From Acidobacteriota bacterium (GTDB taxonomy: Bacteria; Acidobacteriota; UBA6911; JACQSX01): a stretch of 64,000 bases of DNA. The stretch covers positions 91,102-155,101 of the forward strand of contig JACQSX010000023.1 of the NCBI GenBank assembly GCA_016211105.1. Reading direction: 5' to 3'. The stretch's first letter is position 1, and every line of letters starts with the position of its first letter. Shown one piece after another: positions 62,836-64,000 of this stretch. The position numbers and the translations under genes are program-made. Below the pieces are notes generated by a model. The model was not told the origin of the DNA. It saw only the letters and a list, made by a program, of their open reading frames with translations, and made no database searches.

Positions 62836-63135
62836 ATGCAGATTGACCGAGATGATATCGAGAGAAACCTACCTAAGAAGGGCTTTGTGGCCGAGGAAGG
62901 CGATCATCGCTACTTCTATCACGAATTTCAGGGTCGTCGAACGGGACCATTCACGTTTACGTCTCGTGGGAGCCAGTTTAAGACCTACGGCAGTCCCTTG
63001 CTTTCACAGATGAAAAAGCAACTACGGCTGGAAACTGCCAAACAGGTGGTAGACCTATGTAAATGTCCAATATCTGCAGAGGAATACAATGAAATCTTAA
63101 AAACGAAAGGGGTTTTTCAGGATAAGGAGGAATAG
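62836..63135 (+). CDS. HicA-like toxin-type protein
   Basis: This 99-residue protein has a HicA-like start: IERNLPKKGFVAEEGDHRYFYHE with the putative catalytic His24 in GDHRYF, then RTGPFTFTSRGSQFKTYGSPLL, the region equivalent to the dsRBD-like fold. Canonical HicA is about 60-80 residues, so the C-terminal 40 (LCKCPISAEEYNEILKTKGV) is extra. It is adjacent to the HicB-like gene. RNase activity is inferred. Confidence 0.55.
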   Translation: MQIDRDDIERNLPKKGFVAEEGDHRYFYHEFQGRRTGPFTFTSRGSQFKTYGSPLLSQMKKQLRLETAKQVVDLCKCPISAEEYNEILKTKGVFQDKEE

Positions 63136-63326
63136 ATTCACGCGAAGGAACCCCACGAATGTTGCACAATGTCAACTAAGGACACTCGCCCTTAAATCCA
63201 TCCACAGGAATCGCACTGAAAGTGATAGAGGGTCCCCATCGTGTTCCTACTTCGAATCGTTCATCCATGTATGTACCTGTTACCAGCGAATATCTAAATC
63301 AGCTCGAAAAGCACAATCATTAAGGC

Positions 63327-64000
63327 TTATACGTGCTCTACATACCCACTGCTGCCAAGCTGCTTCAATTTTGTGATTGCGAAAGCAGTCGCCTGATTCA
63401 GTGTGGTTCTTTGGTCTCGAGCTTGGATAGACACTTCGGCCCAAGGCACTCGAACGGGAAATAAGGTTGCTCGTAGAGGTGGTTCTATGATCGTGCCGTC
63501 CTGAGGATGAATCAGTAGGACTGGCTCTGTTGGCACCAGCGCGACATGTCGTCGCGAGAGGATGACCCAATAATAGTAGAGGCCAAAGAAGGACACGAAT
63601 CCGCCGAATAGACAATCCAAAGGATGCCCGATCAAGGCGACCATGTGGAGTGGGATTGGCAATCGCAAGGGCCCAGTCATGAGTTGCTGATGCCATAGCA
63701 AGCCTGCACGGATTTGAAACGGCTGCGAACCTTTCAAAATAAAATCGCGAATCTCATCATACTCGGGATCGAGTAGCAGTTCGCGTCTCTGTTGTCGCCA
63801 TCGTGCATAGGCCTCAAATGCTATCTTGGCGGCGAGCCGATACATACGAGGAGCAATAAGTGTTAGTGCCGGTGAAAGACGGAGCCAATTTCGCTGGTTT
63901 ATGCCGGAGCCAGTGAGACCACCTCGATCAACCCCCATCGGCGGAGACGCGGTAAGGACTCTATAGAAGTTTCTACATTCCGCGGAGCGGCGGTTTCTGG
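63327..64000 (-). CDS. Partial protein resembling the region after HNH domains; 5' end beyond window
   Basis: The frame is open to the window edge; an internal ATG at 63938 would give 203 residues. Residues such as APRMYRLAAKIAFEAYARW and DPEYDEIRDFILKGS resemble the segment that follows the HNH endonuclease module in many uncharacterised HNH proteins. The HNH motif itself would lie beyond the edge or has been lost. A hydrophobic stretch (DCLFGGFVSFFGLYYYWVIL) is present. Tentative. Confidence 0.35.
   Translation of the reverse strand, partial: RNRRSAECRNFYRVLTASPPMGVDRGGLTGSGINQRNWLRLSPALTLIAPRMYRLAAKIAFEAYARWRQQRRELLLDPEYDEIRDFILKGSQPFQIRAGLLWHQQLMTGPLRLPIPLHMVALIGHPLDCLFGGFVSFFGLYYYWVILSRRHVALVPTEPVLLIHPQDGTIIEPPLRATLFPVRVPWAEVSIQARDQRTTLNQATAFAITKLKQLGSSGYVEHV

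Overview
The window reads as one piece of chromosome from a diderm bacterium, most likely an Acidobacteriota member or a near relative. The taxonomic guess is inference. It rests on an alternative complex III operon, a long MoxR/DUF58/BatA/DUF4159/DUF4175-type locus with TPR and von Willebrand proteins, ATP-type PEP carboxykinase, and many exported lipoproteins. No rRNA, complete insertion sequence, prophage or CRISPR array was found. One tRNA gene, tRNA-Phe(GAA), is present at 56087-56159.

Layout. 1-5742 (minus): a Cys-rich exported protein followed by actA-actB-actC-actD of the respiratory alternative complex III, with actD cut by the window edge. 5850-14616 (minus): malQ, a membrane glycosyltransferase, pckA, nicotinate phosphoribosyltransferase, purB and a coupled MBL-fold hydrolase. 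14838-17048 (plus): rlmN and an exported IPT/TIG protein. 17112-19758 (minus): a metallophosphoesterase and an ABC-2 export pair. 19968-34499 (plus): an eight-gene locus with two VWA membrane proteins, a caspase/legumain-like peptidase, a TPR gluzincin, a DUF4159 protein, MoxR, DUF58 and a giant Gln-rich coiled-coil DUF4175-like protein. 34671-38907 (plus): an exported Rossmann-like unknown coupled to a family-5 uracil-DNA glycosylase, then small envelope and stress proteins. 39044-42971: a decayed PLP-enzyme remnant, a CNNM/CBS protein, TerC with PGPGW, and an HD hydrolase. 43037-49711: a pyruvate kinase with its catalytic core deleted, an M16 protease pair, a methyltransferase, HU and a lipoprotein. 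49719-56002: NAD synthetase and assorted exported, Tat, BON, PEBP, thiamine-binding and TPR proteins. 56421-60692: ispH, glucokinase, cytochrome c and a 2-hydroxyacid dehydrogenase. 60881-64000: an accessory-looking end with a DprA-like gene coupled to the 3' remnant of a DNA methylase gene, a TIGR04255 gene in tandem with a HicB-like/HicA-like pair, and an HNH-associated partial gene.

How the genes fit together. ActABCD and the class I cytochrome c imply a quinol-to-cytochrome respiratory chain. pckA, glk, malQ and the hydroxyacid dehydrogenase belong to central carbon and glucan metabolism. pncB and nadE are two steps of NAD salvage and synthesis, although they lie 37 kb apart. The 20-34.5 kb locus looks like a MoxR-chaperone/VWA envelope assembly into which proteases have been recruited.

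The best candidates for undescribed biology are three. First, the VWA/MoxR locus with its EF-hand-bearing C13-like peptidase. Second, the three-gene TIGR04255/HicB-like/HicA-like cassette beside a broken DNA-modification locus. Third, a family of 7-nt periodic repeat arrays sitting at gene ends, which have been read into the start of the DUF58 protein and the end of an M16 protease. Two clear decay events, a frameshifted cystathionine-lyase tail and an internally deleted pyruvate kinase, also deserve attention.
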